NCBI GenBank assembly: GCA_046483315.1 | Contig: JAWODJ010000005.1 | Location: forward strand, 1-64,000 | Length of the DNA stretch: 64,000 nt | Reading direction: 5' to 3' | Origin: PXAP01 sp046483315 | GTDB lineage: Bacteria; Bacteroidota; Bacteroidia; Bacteroidales; PUMT01 | Part shown: in pieces, positions 1 to 7,480 of the stretch | How positions within the stretch are numbered: position 1 is the first letter of the stretch | Layout of the letters: each line of letters begins with the position of its first letter | Translations under genes and position numbers: made by a program | The notes under the pieces: generated by a model | Told to the model about the DNA's origin: nothing | The model's database searches: none | The model's input: the letters and a program-made list of their open reading frames with translations, nothing else

Positions 1-19
1 AGAATTAAAAACTGTAGCC

Positions 20-319
20 ATGAAGTCACCCTTCGAATTCCCCGACAGCTACACCAGGGAAGATGAAGAGATCTTCTTCGGGCGGGACCGGGAGATAGAA
101 GAGTTGTACCGTAAGGTTTTCGAAAGCAAAACCCTCTTGGTTTATGGTATCTCGGGTACAGGGAAGACCTCCCTGATCGATTGCGGACTGGTAAATAAGG
201 GCGCGGACTGGCTGCCGGCTCAGCAGCAGGGAATAATGCCGGAGGAGAAGTACCGCGAGTGGAAGGGGGACCTTGAACAGGTGGATGATGTCGTGGTTTC
301 CGCGATCAGTATCCAGTGA
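20..319 (+). pseudogene. Chimeric remnant: STAND-type P-loop N-terminus joined to a SpoIIE-like C-terminus
   Basis: This 99-residue reading frame starts like a novel-STAND (nSTAND1) NTPase: an FFGRD element near residues 19-23 and a Walker A P-loop GISGTGKTS at residues 43-51. STAND proteins normally run to many hundreds of residues. Here the homology stops near residue 60. The last 30 residues (WKGDLEQVDDVVV near 81-93) instead resemble the extreme C-terminus of Bacteroidota SpoIIE/PP2C-type phosphatases. I infer a deletion that fused the start of one gene to the end of another, leaving a probably non-functional product. The P-loop part is clear; the phosphatase-tail assignment is from memory of the motif and less certain. 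The sequence upstream of position 20 is too short to interpret. Confidence 0.5.
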
Positions 320-356
320 TCAGGTCGACCGCTGTAATAATTTATTTGCCTCGATA

Positions 357-389
357 TTCGGTTTAATGCCTGTTTTTACATTATCTTGG
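357..389 (+). promoter_or_regulatory. Candidate Bacteroidota promoter for hldE1
   Basis: TATCTTGG at 382-389 matches the phylum's -7 consensus TAnnTTTG at all but one position. TTCG at 357-360 lies 21 bp upstream as a weak -33 element. Transcription would start about 30 nt before the GTG codon at 428. Pattern match only. Confidence 0.28.
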
Positions 390-427
390 CATAAATTGAA
401 TTTTATCCACCAAAAATAGAGAAGTTC

Positions 428-1420
428 GTGAACAGTAAAGAGATAAAAAGTATATTTGACCGGTTCGGCGACCTGAACATTATGATAATTGGAGATGTAA
501 TGATCGACTCCTACATGTGGGGAAGAGTTGAAAGAATATCACCCGAGGCACCCATTCCCATCATTTCTGTAACCAAAAGAGAGAGCCGGCCGGGCGGGGC
601 AGCCAATGTTGCCCTTAATGTGCAGTCGCTGGGGGCAAAACCCGTTCTCCTTTCTGTTACCGGCAACGACGACCGCAGAGAACTGTTCTTTGAGCTTATG
701 AAAGAAAAAGGAATGGATACTTCCGGGATACTGGTCAGTGATGACAGGAAAACCACGGTTAAAACCCGGGTCATAAGCAGTAACCAGCAACTACTCAGGG
801 TGGATGAGGAGAACAGCGATAAGATCAGCAGGGGTACGGAGAGAAAATTCTCAGAACTGATCCGTTCACTTATCACTTCCCAAAAAATCGATGCTGTAAT
901 TTTTGAAGATTACGACAAAGGGGTTATAACCCCCGGAATTATAAAGGAAACCATTGAAACAGCTCACAAAAACAATATCCCTGTAGCGGCGGACCCGAAA
1001 AAAAGAAATTTCAGCCACTACAAGGATATAGACCTGTTCACCCCAAATCTGAAGGAAATGGCCGGGGGACTGAAAACTGATATTTCCAGGGGCGATCTGG
1101 AGGCTATTGGCCAGGCAGCAATCAAACTGCAGGAGATGAACAGGATCAGATATCTCCTTATCACCCTTTCGGAGATGGGTATCTACCTCAGGTTTGACAA
1201 CCTGGGTAAACTGGTGCCGACTGAGATACGGGGTGTTGCAGATGTTTCCGGCGCGGGCGATACAGTGATAAGCGTTGCTGCCGCCTGCATGGCCGCCGGA
1301 TGCAGTCCGGAATACATGACAATGGTGGCAAATCTGGCAGGCGGACAGGTTTGCGAAAAGGTGGGCGTGGTGCCGGTGGACAAGCAACAACTGCTGGAAG
1401 AGATATTAAACCTTATCTGA
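428..1420 (+). CDS. hldE1: D-glycero-beta-D-manno-heptose-7-phosphate kinase (RfaE domain I type)
   Basis: A PfkB/ribokinase-family sugar kinase of 330 residues. It phosphorylates heptose-7-phosphate at C1 in the ADP-heptose pathway for LPS core. The N-terminus (GDVMIDSYMWGRVERISPE, residues 22-40) is typical of RfaE. PGGAANVALN near 56-65 is the sugar-binding PfkB signature 1, and GVADVSGAGDT near 269-279 is signature 2 with the catalytic Asp. The start is GTG, since no in-frame ATG precedes the conserved region. The adenylyltransferase half found fused in E. coli HldE is absent; a separate gene for it lies at 30181-30678. It faces the Hsp20 gene across a hairpin terminator. Confidence 0.9.
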   Translation: MNSKEIKSIFDRFGDLNIMIIGDVMIDSYMWGRVERISPEAPIPIISVTKRESRPGGAANVALNVQSLGAKPVLLSVTGNDDRRELFFELMKEKGMDTSGILVSDDRKTTVKTRVISSNQQLLRVDEENSDKISRGTERKFSELIRSLITSQKIDAVIFEDYDKGVITPGIIKETIETAHKNNIPVAADPKKRNFSHYKDIDLFTPNLKEMAGGLKTDISRGDLEAIGQAAIKLQEMNRIRYLLITLSEMGIYLRFDNLGKLVPTEIRGVADVSGAGDTVISVAAACMAAGCSPEYMTMVANLAGGQVCEKVGVVPVDKQQLLEEILNLI

Positions 1421-1439
1421 AATGCAGACGGCTTTAAAA

Positions 1440-1472
1440 AAAATTCCGGGTAACGCTGTTACCCGGAATTTT
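1440..1472. terminator. Bidirectional intrinsic terminator
   Basis: A perfect inverted repeat: arms at 1440-1454 and 1458-1472 (core AATTCCGGGTAAC) with a 3-nt loop. It is flanked by an A-run on the left and T-rich sequence on the right. It sits between the convergent hldE1 and Hsp20 genes and can serve both. Confidence 0.85.
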
Positions 1473-1492
1473 ATATTTTAACCGATAAGGAA

Positions 1493-1927
1493 TTATGATA
1501 TCTTGATCTGCCTTGGCGGCTTCTCCCTGGCCTCCTCCTTCTTGGGGATAATAATATTCAGCACACCATCTTTATGATTAGCACTGATCTTTTCAGTATC
1601 TATCGTATTGGGCAGACTGAAGGAGCGGCTGAATGAACTGTAGGAAAACTCCCTTCTCATGATCTTTTCCTCCTTACTCTCATCCTGCTGTTGCTTCTCA
1701 GATGAGATGAAGAGCACGTTGTTCTTAACATCGATCGAGAAATCTTTCTTATCCAGTCCGGGAGCAGCAACCTCGATCCTGAAATCTTCCTTACCTTCGA
1801 TTATGTTTACCGCAGGAACACATATTCCTGTCTGGTAATCATCAAAAAAATTCGAAAGCATGTCTTTGCCGAAAAAGTCATCGACAACACTTGGTAATGA
1901 ACCTCTTCTGTTAAATACTGGTAACAT
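1493..1927 (-). CDS. Hsp20/alpha-crystallin family small heat-shock protein
   Basis: A small heat-shock chaperone of 144 residues that holds unfolding proteins. It has a short variable N-terminus with the Bacteroidota-typical MLPVFNRRG start, an alpha-crystallin domain (VAAPGLDKKDFSID, then KDGVLNIIIPKKEE with the A-x-x-x-x-G-V-L core) and a C-terminal I-x-I-type tail (IKIS). The frame is open for 12 more residues upstream. I chose the ATG at 1927 because a strong Shine-Dalgarno GAGGAGG lies about 9 nt before it on the minus strand and because family members begin MLP. Such a strong ribosome-binding site is unusual in this phylum and suggests high expression. Confidence 0.92.
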   Translation of the reverse strand: MLPVFNRRGSLPSVVDDFFGKDMLSNFFDDYQTGICVPAVNIIEGKEDFRIEVAAPGLDKKDFSIDVKNNVLFISSEKQQQDESKEEKIMRREFSYSSFSRSFSLPNTIDTEKISANHKDGVLNIIIPKKEEAREKPPRQIKIS

Positions 1928-2267
1928 GGCCTTGTCCTCCTCTATTTTTAAGTTAAACATCATTGATTTATTTTAAAAAATGTTTTCACCCCTTTCCAAG
2001 CAACTTATGTGCCACGGCAAAAACATCCTATTTCTATGTCATAATGACGCTTAATAATTAAATTTACCTGACATATAGGCATGCAACATGAATGGTAAAA
2101 ACCCAATTATGAAAGGCAGAAGACTGTATAACAGGGCTTTGATCACCTTTACACAGATATGGCTGATGACACGGTCAAAAAATGTGATATCTTCTGTGAA
2201 AGGGAGAATATGGCTTATGGCTGCGGTTTGTAAGAACCGGGTGTAAGACGGCAGGTATCAATCAGCC
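1928..2267. other. Intergenic region upstream of Hsp20 with one doubtful small ORF
   Basis: About 340 bp lie between the divergently read hsp20 side and the end of aroK. They hold the hsp20 leader and, on the plus strand, an open frame at 2088-2246 (52 codons, ATG to TAA). That frame is basic and hydrophobic and I recognise nothing in it. I saw no tRNA, hairpin terminator or convincing promoter. Confidence 0.4.
2088..2246 (+). CDS. Possible small protein of 52 residues, unrecognised
   Basis: An ATG-initiated frame of 52 codons ending at TAA. The product would be basic (many Lys and Arg) with several Trp, Met and Leu. No clear ribosome-binding site precedes it, only a weak ATAGG. Nothing recognisable is encoded. 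It may be a chance frame in the hsp20-aroK gap. Confidence 0.15.
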   Translation: MNGKNPIMKGRRLYNRALITFTQIWLMTRSKNVISSVKGRIWLMAAVCKNRV

Positions 2268-2780
2268 TTAAATATCTATAAGGGGAGTGACAAGGTCAAG
2301 CAGTTCCTGCAGGTCAAAATTGCCGGCATCATAAATAATATCAGACTGCCGGTACCATCCCTCCCTGCCGGCAAGCAGTTTTCTTATATGATCCTTTAAT
2401 TCTCTGCCCTCCATCCCGGCAATGAGCGGACGCGAGAAATGTCCGGCCGACAACCTTCCGGCCAGGAATAAAGGAGAAGCCTTCAGATAAACAGTTATCC
2501 CGGCCGATTTCATCTTTTGCATGTTGTCATGGAAACATGCGGTTCCGCCTCCGCAGGCAATTACCAGCTTTTGACGGTCAAACAGGCTTTCCAGTGCCCT
2601 GGCTTCGGCCTTCCTGAAATAATCCTCCCCGCGGCGGGCAAAAATTTCAGTAACAGCCATACCTTCAAACTCCTCAATCAGTTCATCAAGGTCGGCAAAA
2701 TCATATTGCAACGCCTCTGCCAGCATCCTGCCGGTAGTGGTTTTTCCGCTACCCATAAATCCAATAAGAAAAATAAGCAC
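2268..2780 (-). CDS. aroK: Shikimate kinase
   Basis: Shikimate kinase (170 residues) phosphorylates shikimate in chorismate and aromatic amino acid synthesis in the cytoplasm. The P-loop GFMGSGKT is at residues 7-14. DLDELIEE at 30-37 holds the shikimate-binding Asp, and CGGGTA at 76-81 is the Gly-rich substrate loop. Length is normal for the family. It lies downstream of parC on the same strand with about 50 bp between them, so it may be co-transcribed with the topoisomerase IV genes. Confidence 0.93.
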   Translation of the reverse strand: MLIFLIGFMGSGKTTTGRMLAEALQYDFADLDELIEEFEGMAVTEIFARRGEDYFRKAEARALESLFDRQKLVIACGGGTACFHDNMQKMKSAGITVYLKASPLFLAGRLSAGHFSRPLIAGMEGRELKDHIRKLLAGREGWYRQSDIIYDAGNFDLQELLDLVTPLIDI

Positions 2781-2832
2781 AGGACTGTTATTTTAATTTC
2801 AGATGCCCGGTTAACCGGTTTACCGCCTGCGG

Positions 2833-5445
2833 CTATAATTCAAGCTTCATCTGTTTATTACCCGGTTCATCCAGCTCAAAGGGCTCACCGTTATTACCCG
2901 GTTCCTCCTCCTGCACGTGTCGTACTAAAGGTTCCAGCTCCATAACGAGTGAAACTTCATATTTTGTAAGTCTCTTCCCCCTGGCCTTGTAACTCTTGAC
3001 ACCAATAAAATCAGCCACCTCAATTATTTCACTGCTTCTGTCCCTGTTTTTGCCTCCAAATTTAACCTCCAGCCGGGGATACTCAACCTCGGTTAGCCTC
3101 ACAAGCTTTGAATCCTCATGCTCACCGATAAAACTGGTCAGTTTATCCACATTGTCAAAAGTGAACCGCTTAACATAATGGAAATTCTTTTCACCGTCAT
3201 AGTATACTGCCGAAAAAACTTTGTCGTATCTGTATTTTTCAAGCAGGATAATATCATCTTCAAAATGATTTGTTATATCAAACCCCGAAAGGCGGAACCT
3301 GCCCGAGCCGGTAACCACAAGCAGGCGGTCATCCCTGTTGAACTCGCCAAGGAACCTGCCCCTGCCGTCTGCATTCAGCCTGTTGATATCTTCATCAAAC
3401 CATATTTTTGCTCCGCCAAGGGTTGATTCACCCCTCTCCTTGAGCACGATCTTATGCACGGCATGCCTTGTAAGGATATTGCCAATGGAGTTTTTTCCTT
3501 TTATGGCAAGCTCTCCGAAGTTCAGCTCAAAAACCAGGTTTTTCAGGCGTGGTTTTGGTTTGAGGTGCACTTTCACAACCTCGGCCTCGCCGTTCGGATT
3601 GGCGCTGAAATAGATGATTCTGGAATTTTTTGTCCCCTTTGTTATATTATATTCCCTGTCCCGGGTGAGTCCTTTGACAGCAGCCCTTTTCATCATAAAA
3701 GGACCATTAAGACCGTCACGGTATATTGTATTATATATTGTACGCTTATCTTTCTTTTTAAAAACAGCAATATGTATTATGTTCTTACCCAGGAAAAATT
3801 TCTCCGACACCCGGGTAATCATATATGTGCCGTCCTGCCTGAAAGCAATAATGTCATCTATATCCGAGCAGTCACATACATACTCATCCTTTTTAAGTCC
3901 TGTTCCCGCAAAGCCTTCAGCACGGTTTACATATAGCTTCTCATTGGCCACTACTACCTTGCTGGCTTCAATGCTATCGAAACTGCGGATTTCCGTTCTT
4001 CTTTCCCTGCCCTTTCCATATTTCTTTTTAATCTGCCTGAAATAATTAATGGCAAAAGGAACAAGGTTTCTAAGATGGTTCCTGACCTCCTCCATCTCCT
4101 CTTCCACAGACCTGATATGCTCATCAGCCCTTTTTGTATCATACCGTGATATCCTTTTTACCCTGATCTCAGTGAGCTTAATTATATCATCCCTGGTAAC
4201 CTCTCTGAGAAGGAGCTTTTTATAAGGTTCCAGCTCACTGTCTATAGTCTCAAGCACCGATTCCCAGGTTTCGCACTCCTCAATGCTCAGATAGATCCGG
4301 TTCTGAATAAATATCTTCTCCAGCGACGACATGTGCCAGTCCTCCGACAGCTCCGATAAACGTATCTCCAGCTCCTGCTTCAGAAGGCTTACAGTCCTTT
4401 CTGTGCTGATTTTCAGCATCTCTTTTACTCCGGCAAACACAGGCTTGTCATCTTCGATCACACATGAATTGGGTGATATGGGAACCTCACAGTCGGTAAA
4501 GGCATAAAGAGCATCAATGGTTTTATCGGGTGATATTCCGGGGGCAAGATGTACCAGTATCTCTACATTCCCGGCTGTATTATCATCTATCTTTCTGATC
4601 TTTATTTTGCCCTTTTCATTGGCTTTCAGTATTGATTCTATAATCGTACCGGTTGTTTTTCCGAAAGGAATGTCATTAATAGCCAGGGTCTTTTTATCTA
4701 TCTTCTTTATCTTTGACCTGACACGAACCACACCTCCCCGGAGTCCGTCATTATATCTTGAAAAATCCGCCAGTCCCCCGCCGGGAAAATCAGGATACAG
4801 CTCAAAATCCCTGCCCTCCAGGTAGGCCACCGAGGCATCCATCAGTTCATTGAAATTATGCGGCAATATCTTTGACGCCAGTCCCACCGCTATGCCTTCA
4901 ACCCCCTGGGCCAGCAACAACGGGAACTTTACAGGAAGAGTAAGAGGCTCCTTGTTGCGGCCATCGTAAGACAACTTCCATGTGGTTGTTTTCGGGTTGA
5001 AAACAACCTCAAGGGCAAAGGGCGATAACCTTGCCTCAATATACCTTGATGCCGCGGCCCCGTCACCGGTAAGCATATTACCCCAGTTACCCTGGGTGTC
5101 GATCAAAAGGTCCTTCTGTCCCAGCTGTACCAGGGCATCGCCTATCGATACATCTCCGTGGGGATGGTACTGCATGGTGTAACCAATGATATTGGCTACC
5201 TTATTGTAGCGGCCGTCATCAAGCCTTTTCATGGCATGCAGGATCCGCCTGTGCACCGGCTTTAGTCCGTCATGCAAATGAGGCACTGCACGCTCAAGGA
5301 TAACATATGAGGCATAGTCCAGAAACCAGTCCTTATACATCCCCGAAAGGTGTATGATCCTTGGAAAATCATTCTCCCTGGCACCTCCGTTATTGTGAGC
5401 CGGCATATCGCCGTTTTGTTTTCTTAATTTATCCGGTTCTTCCAT
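2833..5445 (-). CDS. parC: DNA topoisomerase IV subunit A (ParC; GyrA/ParC family)
   Basis: An 870-residue type IIA topoisomerase DNA-cleaving subunit, which decatenates chromosomes with ParE. The HPHGD element is near residues 94-98 and the catalytic tyrosine is Tyr135 in AASRYIEARLS. The N-terminal breakage-reunion domain is followed by a coiled-coil tower and a C-terminal domain lacking obvious GyrA-box blades, ending in an acidic tail. I call it ParC rather than GyrA because it directly follows a parE-type gene (38 bp gap) and lacks a clear QRRGGKG box. Bacteroidota annotate this pair as topoisomerase IV. Confidence 0.88.
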   Translation of the reverse strand: MEEPDKLRKQNGDMPAHNNGGARENDFPRIIHLSGMYKDWFLDYASYVILERAVPHLHDGLKPVHRRILHAMKRLDDGRYNKVANIIGYTMQYHPHGDVSIGDALVQLGQKDLLIDTQGNWGNMLTGDGAAASRYIEARLSPFALEVVFNPKTTTWKLSYDGRNKEPLTLPVKFPLLLAQGVEGIAVGLASKILPHNFNELMDASVAYLEGRDFELYPDFPGGGLADFSRYNDGLRGGVVRVRSKIKKIDKKTLAINDIPFGKTTGTIIESILKANEKGKIKIRKIDDNTAGNVEILVHLAPGISPDKTIDALYAFTDCEVPISPNSCVIEDDKPVFAGVKEMLKISTERTVSLLKQELEIRLSELSEDWHMSSLEKIFIQNRIYLSIEECETWESVLETIDSELEPYKKLLLREVTRDDIIKLTEIRVKRISRYDTKRADEHIRSVEEEMEEVRNHLRNLVPFAINYFRQIKKKYGKGRERRTEIRSFDSIEASKVVVANEKLYVNRAEGFAGTGLKKDEYVCDCSDIDDIIAFRQDGTYMITRVSEKFFLGKNIIHIAVFKKKDKRTIYNTIYRDGLNGPFMMKRAAVKGLTRDREYNITKGTKNSRIIYFSANPNGEAEVVKVHLKPKPRLKNLVFELNFGELAIKGKNSIGNILTRHAVHKIVLKERGESTLGGAKIWFDEDINRLNADGRGRFLGEFNRDDRLLVVTGSGRFRLSGFDITNHFEDDIILLEKYRYDKVFSAVYYDGEKNFHYVKRFTFDNVDKLTSFIGEHEDSKLVRLTEVEYPRLEVKFGGKNRDRSSEIIEVADFIGVKSYKARGKRLTKYEVSLVMELEPLVRHVQEEEPGNNGEPFELDEPGNKQMKLEL

Positions 5446-5482
5446 CTCTTTCCTGTTCCTCTTTTAAAAAATAGGCATTCTG

Positions 5483-7336
5483 TCACTCAGCATCCCTGGC
5501 CGGAACAATATCTTCTTCCACCCTGAGGTTGCCGATAATAAAATCCTGCCTTTCGGGACTGTTCTTGCCCATGTAGAAAGAGAGCATTTCGGCTACCATA
5601 TCTTCTTTCTTGAGCTGCACAGGCTCAAGCCTCATATCCTTCCCTATGAAATGCCTGAACTCATCGGGTGAAATCTCGCCAAGACCCTTGAACCTGGTAA
5701 TCTCGGCTTTACCTCCCAGTTGCTTTACAGCTTTCTCCTTTTCAGCCTCCGAATAACAGTAATGCGTTTTTGTTTTATTTCTGACCCTGAAAAGCGGGGT
5801 TTGCAGAATATACAGGTGCCCGTTCTTTATAAGATCGGGAAAAAACTGAAGGAAAAAGGTTATCAGCAACAGGCGTATGTGCATACCGTCAACATCGGCA
5901 TCGGTAGCTATAACCACATTGTTGTACCTCAGCTCCTCAATGCCGTCTTCTATGTTCAGAGCGGACTGTAACAGGTTGAACTCTTCATTCTCATAAACTA
6001 TCTTCTTTGTAAGCCCGTATGTGTTAAGGGGCTTGCCCTTGAGGCTGAAAACAGCCTGTGTGTTTACATCCCGCGATTTGGTTATCGACCCGCTGGCTGA
6101 ATCGCCCTCTGTGATAAATATTGTGGTCTCCAGACGCCGCTCATCATTGGTGTTCCAGTGAGACCTGCAGTCCCTCAGTTTCTTGTTGTGCAGACTGGCT
6201 TTTTTGGCGCGCTCACGGGCTATCTTCTTTATCCCCGATATTGCCTTCCTCTCCTTCTCCGATTCAATTATCCTGCCATGGATGATCTCTGCAGTTTCCT
6301 GATTCTTATGCAGGTAATTGTCCAGTTCGGTACGAAGAAAATCCATAATGAAATTCCTTACGGAAGGGCCTTGTGGACCAACATCTTTTGATCCCAGCTT
6401 GGTCTTGGTCTGCGACTCAAAAACAGGTTCTTCAACCTTGATGCTTACAGCGGCAATAATTGACGCCCTGATATCGGAAGCATCAAAATCCTTTTTGTAA
6501 AAATCTCTTATTACCCTTACAACAGACTCCTTGAAAGCAATAAGGTGAGTGCCTCCCTGACTGGTATTCTGGCCGTTAACAAAGCTGTGGTACTCCTCAC
6601 CATACTGTTTCCCGTGGGTAATCGCTACTTCAATATCATTACCGCGCAGGTGAATAGCCGGGTAGAGGCCGGGCGAGCTCATATTCTCCTCCAGAAGATC
6701 GAGCAGGCCATTCCTGGAATGAAAGCGCTTACCGTTATAGACAATGCTGAGCCCGGTATTCAGATAAACATAGTTCCTGAACATTCGCTCCAGGTACTCG
6801 GGAATAAATCTGAACTTGCCAAAGATCTCATGGTCGGGTGTGAAAACAACCCTGGTACCGTTTGTTTCCCCGTTAGATATGAGTTCCTTCTCACTTACAA
6901 GCTCACCCCTTGCAAACTCAGCCAGCCGGCACTCCTTCTCACGGAATGACTCTATAACAAACTGCGAAGAGAGGGCATTTACCGCTTTTATGCCTACCCC
7001 GTTCAGCCCGACCGTCTTCTTGAACACCTTCGAATCATATTTGGCGCCCGTATTCATTTTTGATGCCACATCAACAAGCTTGCCAAGAGGTATGCCCCTG
7101 CCATGGTCCCTTATCATAACCACCTTCTCATTGATCTCTATCTCGATGGTTTTCCCGTAGCCCATCATGTACTCATCAACAGCATTATCAAGAACCTCCT
7201 TGATAAGAAGATAAATACCGTCATCAAGGGAAGAGCCGTCGCCAAGCTTGCCAATATACATGCCGGGTCTTTTCCTGATATGCTCTTTCCAGTCAAGCGT
7301 ACGAATGGTATCTTCAGAATATACTGCAGTCATCAT
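5483..7336 (-). CDS. parE: DNA topoisomerase IV subunit B (ParE)
   Basis: The 617-residue ATPase subunit of topoisomerase IV. It has a GHKL ATP-binding domain (EVLDNAVDEY with the catalytic Glu and Asn, DHGRGIP, and ATP lid GLNGVGIKAVNALS), a transducer domain with QTKTKLGS, and a TOPRIM domain with ITEGDSASGS and later DADVDG. The length matches ParE rather than the longer GyrB. It is the first gene of a minus-strand run parE-parC-aroK. A candidate promoter -7 element lies 15 bp before the start codon. Confidence 0.92.
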   Translation of the reverse strand: MMTAVYSEDTIRTLDWKEHIRKRPGMYIGKLGDGSSLDDGIYLLIKEVLDNAVDEYMMGYGKTIEIEINEKVVMIRDHGRGIPLGKLVDVASKMNTGAKYDSKVFKKTVGLNGVGIKAVNALSSQFVIESFREKECRLAEFARGELVSEKELISNGETNGTRVVFTPDHEIFGKFRFIPEYLERMFRNYVYLNTGLSIVYNGKRFHSRNGLLDLLEENMSSPGLYPAIHLRGNDIEVAITHGKQYGEEYHSFVNGQNTSQGGTHLIAFKESVVRVIRDFYKKDFDASDIRASIIAAVSIKVEEPVFESQTKTKLGSKDVGPQGPSVRNFIMDFLRTELDNYLHKNQETAEIIHGRIIESEKERKAISGIKKIARERAKKASLHNKKLRDCRSHWNTNDERRLETTIFITEGDSASGSITKSRDVNTQAVFSLKGKPLNTYGLTKKIVYENEEFNLLQSALNIEDGIEELRYNNVVIATDADVDGMHIRLLLITFFLQFFPDLIKNGHLYILQTPLFRVRNKTKTHYCYSEAEKEKAVKQLGGKAEITRFKGLGEISPDEFRHFIGKDMRLEPVQLKKEDMVAEMLSFYMGKNSPERQDFIIGNLRVEEDIVPARDAE

Positions 7337-7350
7337 TCCTTAAATTTCTG

Positions 7351-7358
7351 CAAATATA
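7351..7358 (-). promoter_or_regulatory. Candidate -7 promoter element for parE
   Basis: TATATTTG read on the minus strand is an exact TAnnTTTG match just upstream of parE. No good -33 TTTG is visible at the expected distance, so this is a partial match. Confidence 0.35.
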
Positions 7359-7480
7359 AATAAAAGAAGGCTGGTGTGTGAATTTGTTTATCAACAACGA
7401 ATCAACAGGCAGCAGTACGGGCAGGGAAGAGAGGCGATGAACCTGAGGAATGACCATAAAACCGGAAAGGATCCGCAATG

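Noticed and set aside
866..1390. 174-codon open frame on the minus strand inside hldE1
   Set aside because: It is antisense to a clear kinase gene, and its protein is rich in His, Cys and Phe with no recognisable domain.
2517..2945. 142-codon plus-strand frame across aroK and the parC end
   Set aside because: It is antisense to two well-supported genes and has no recognisable sequence.
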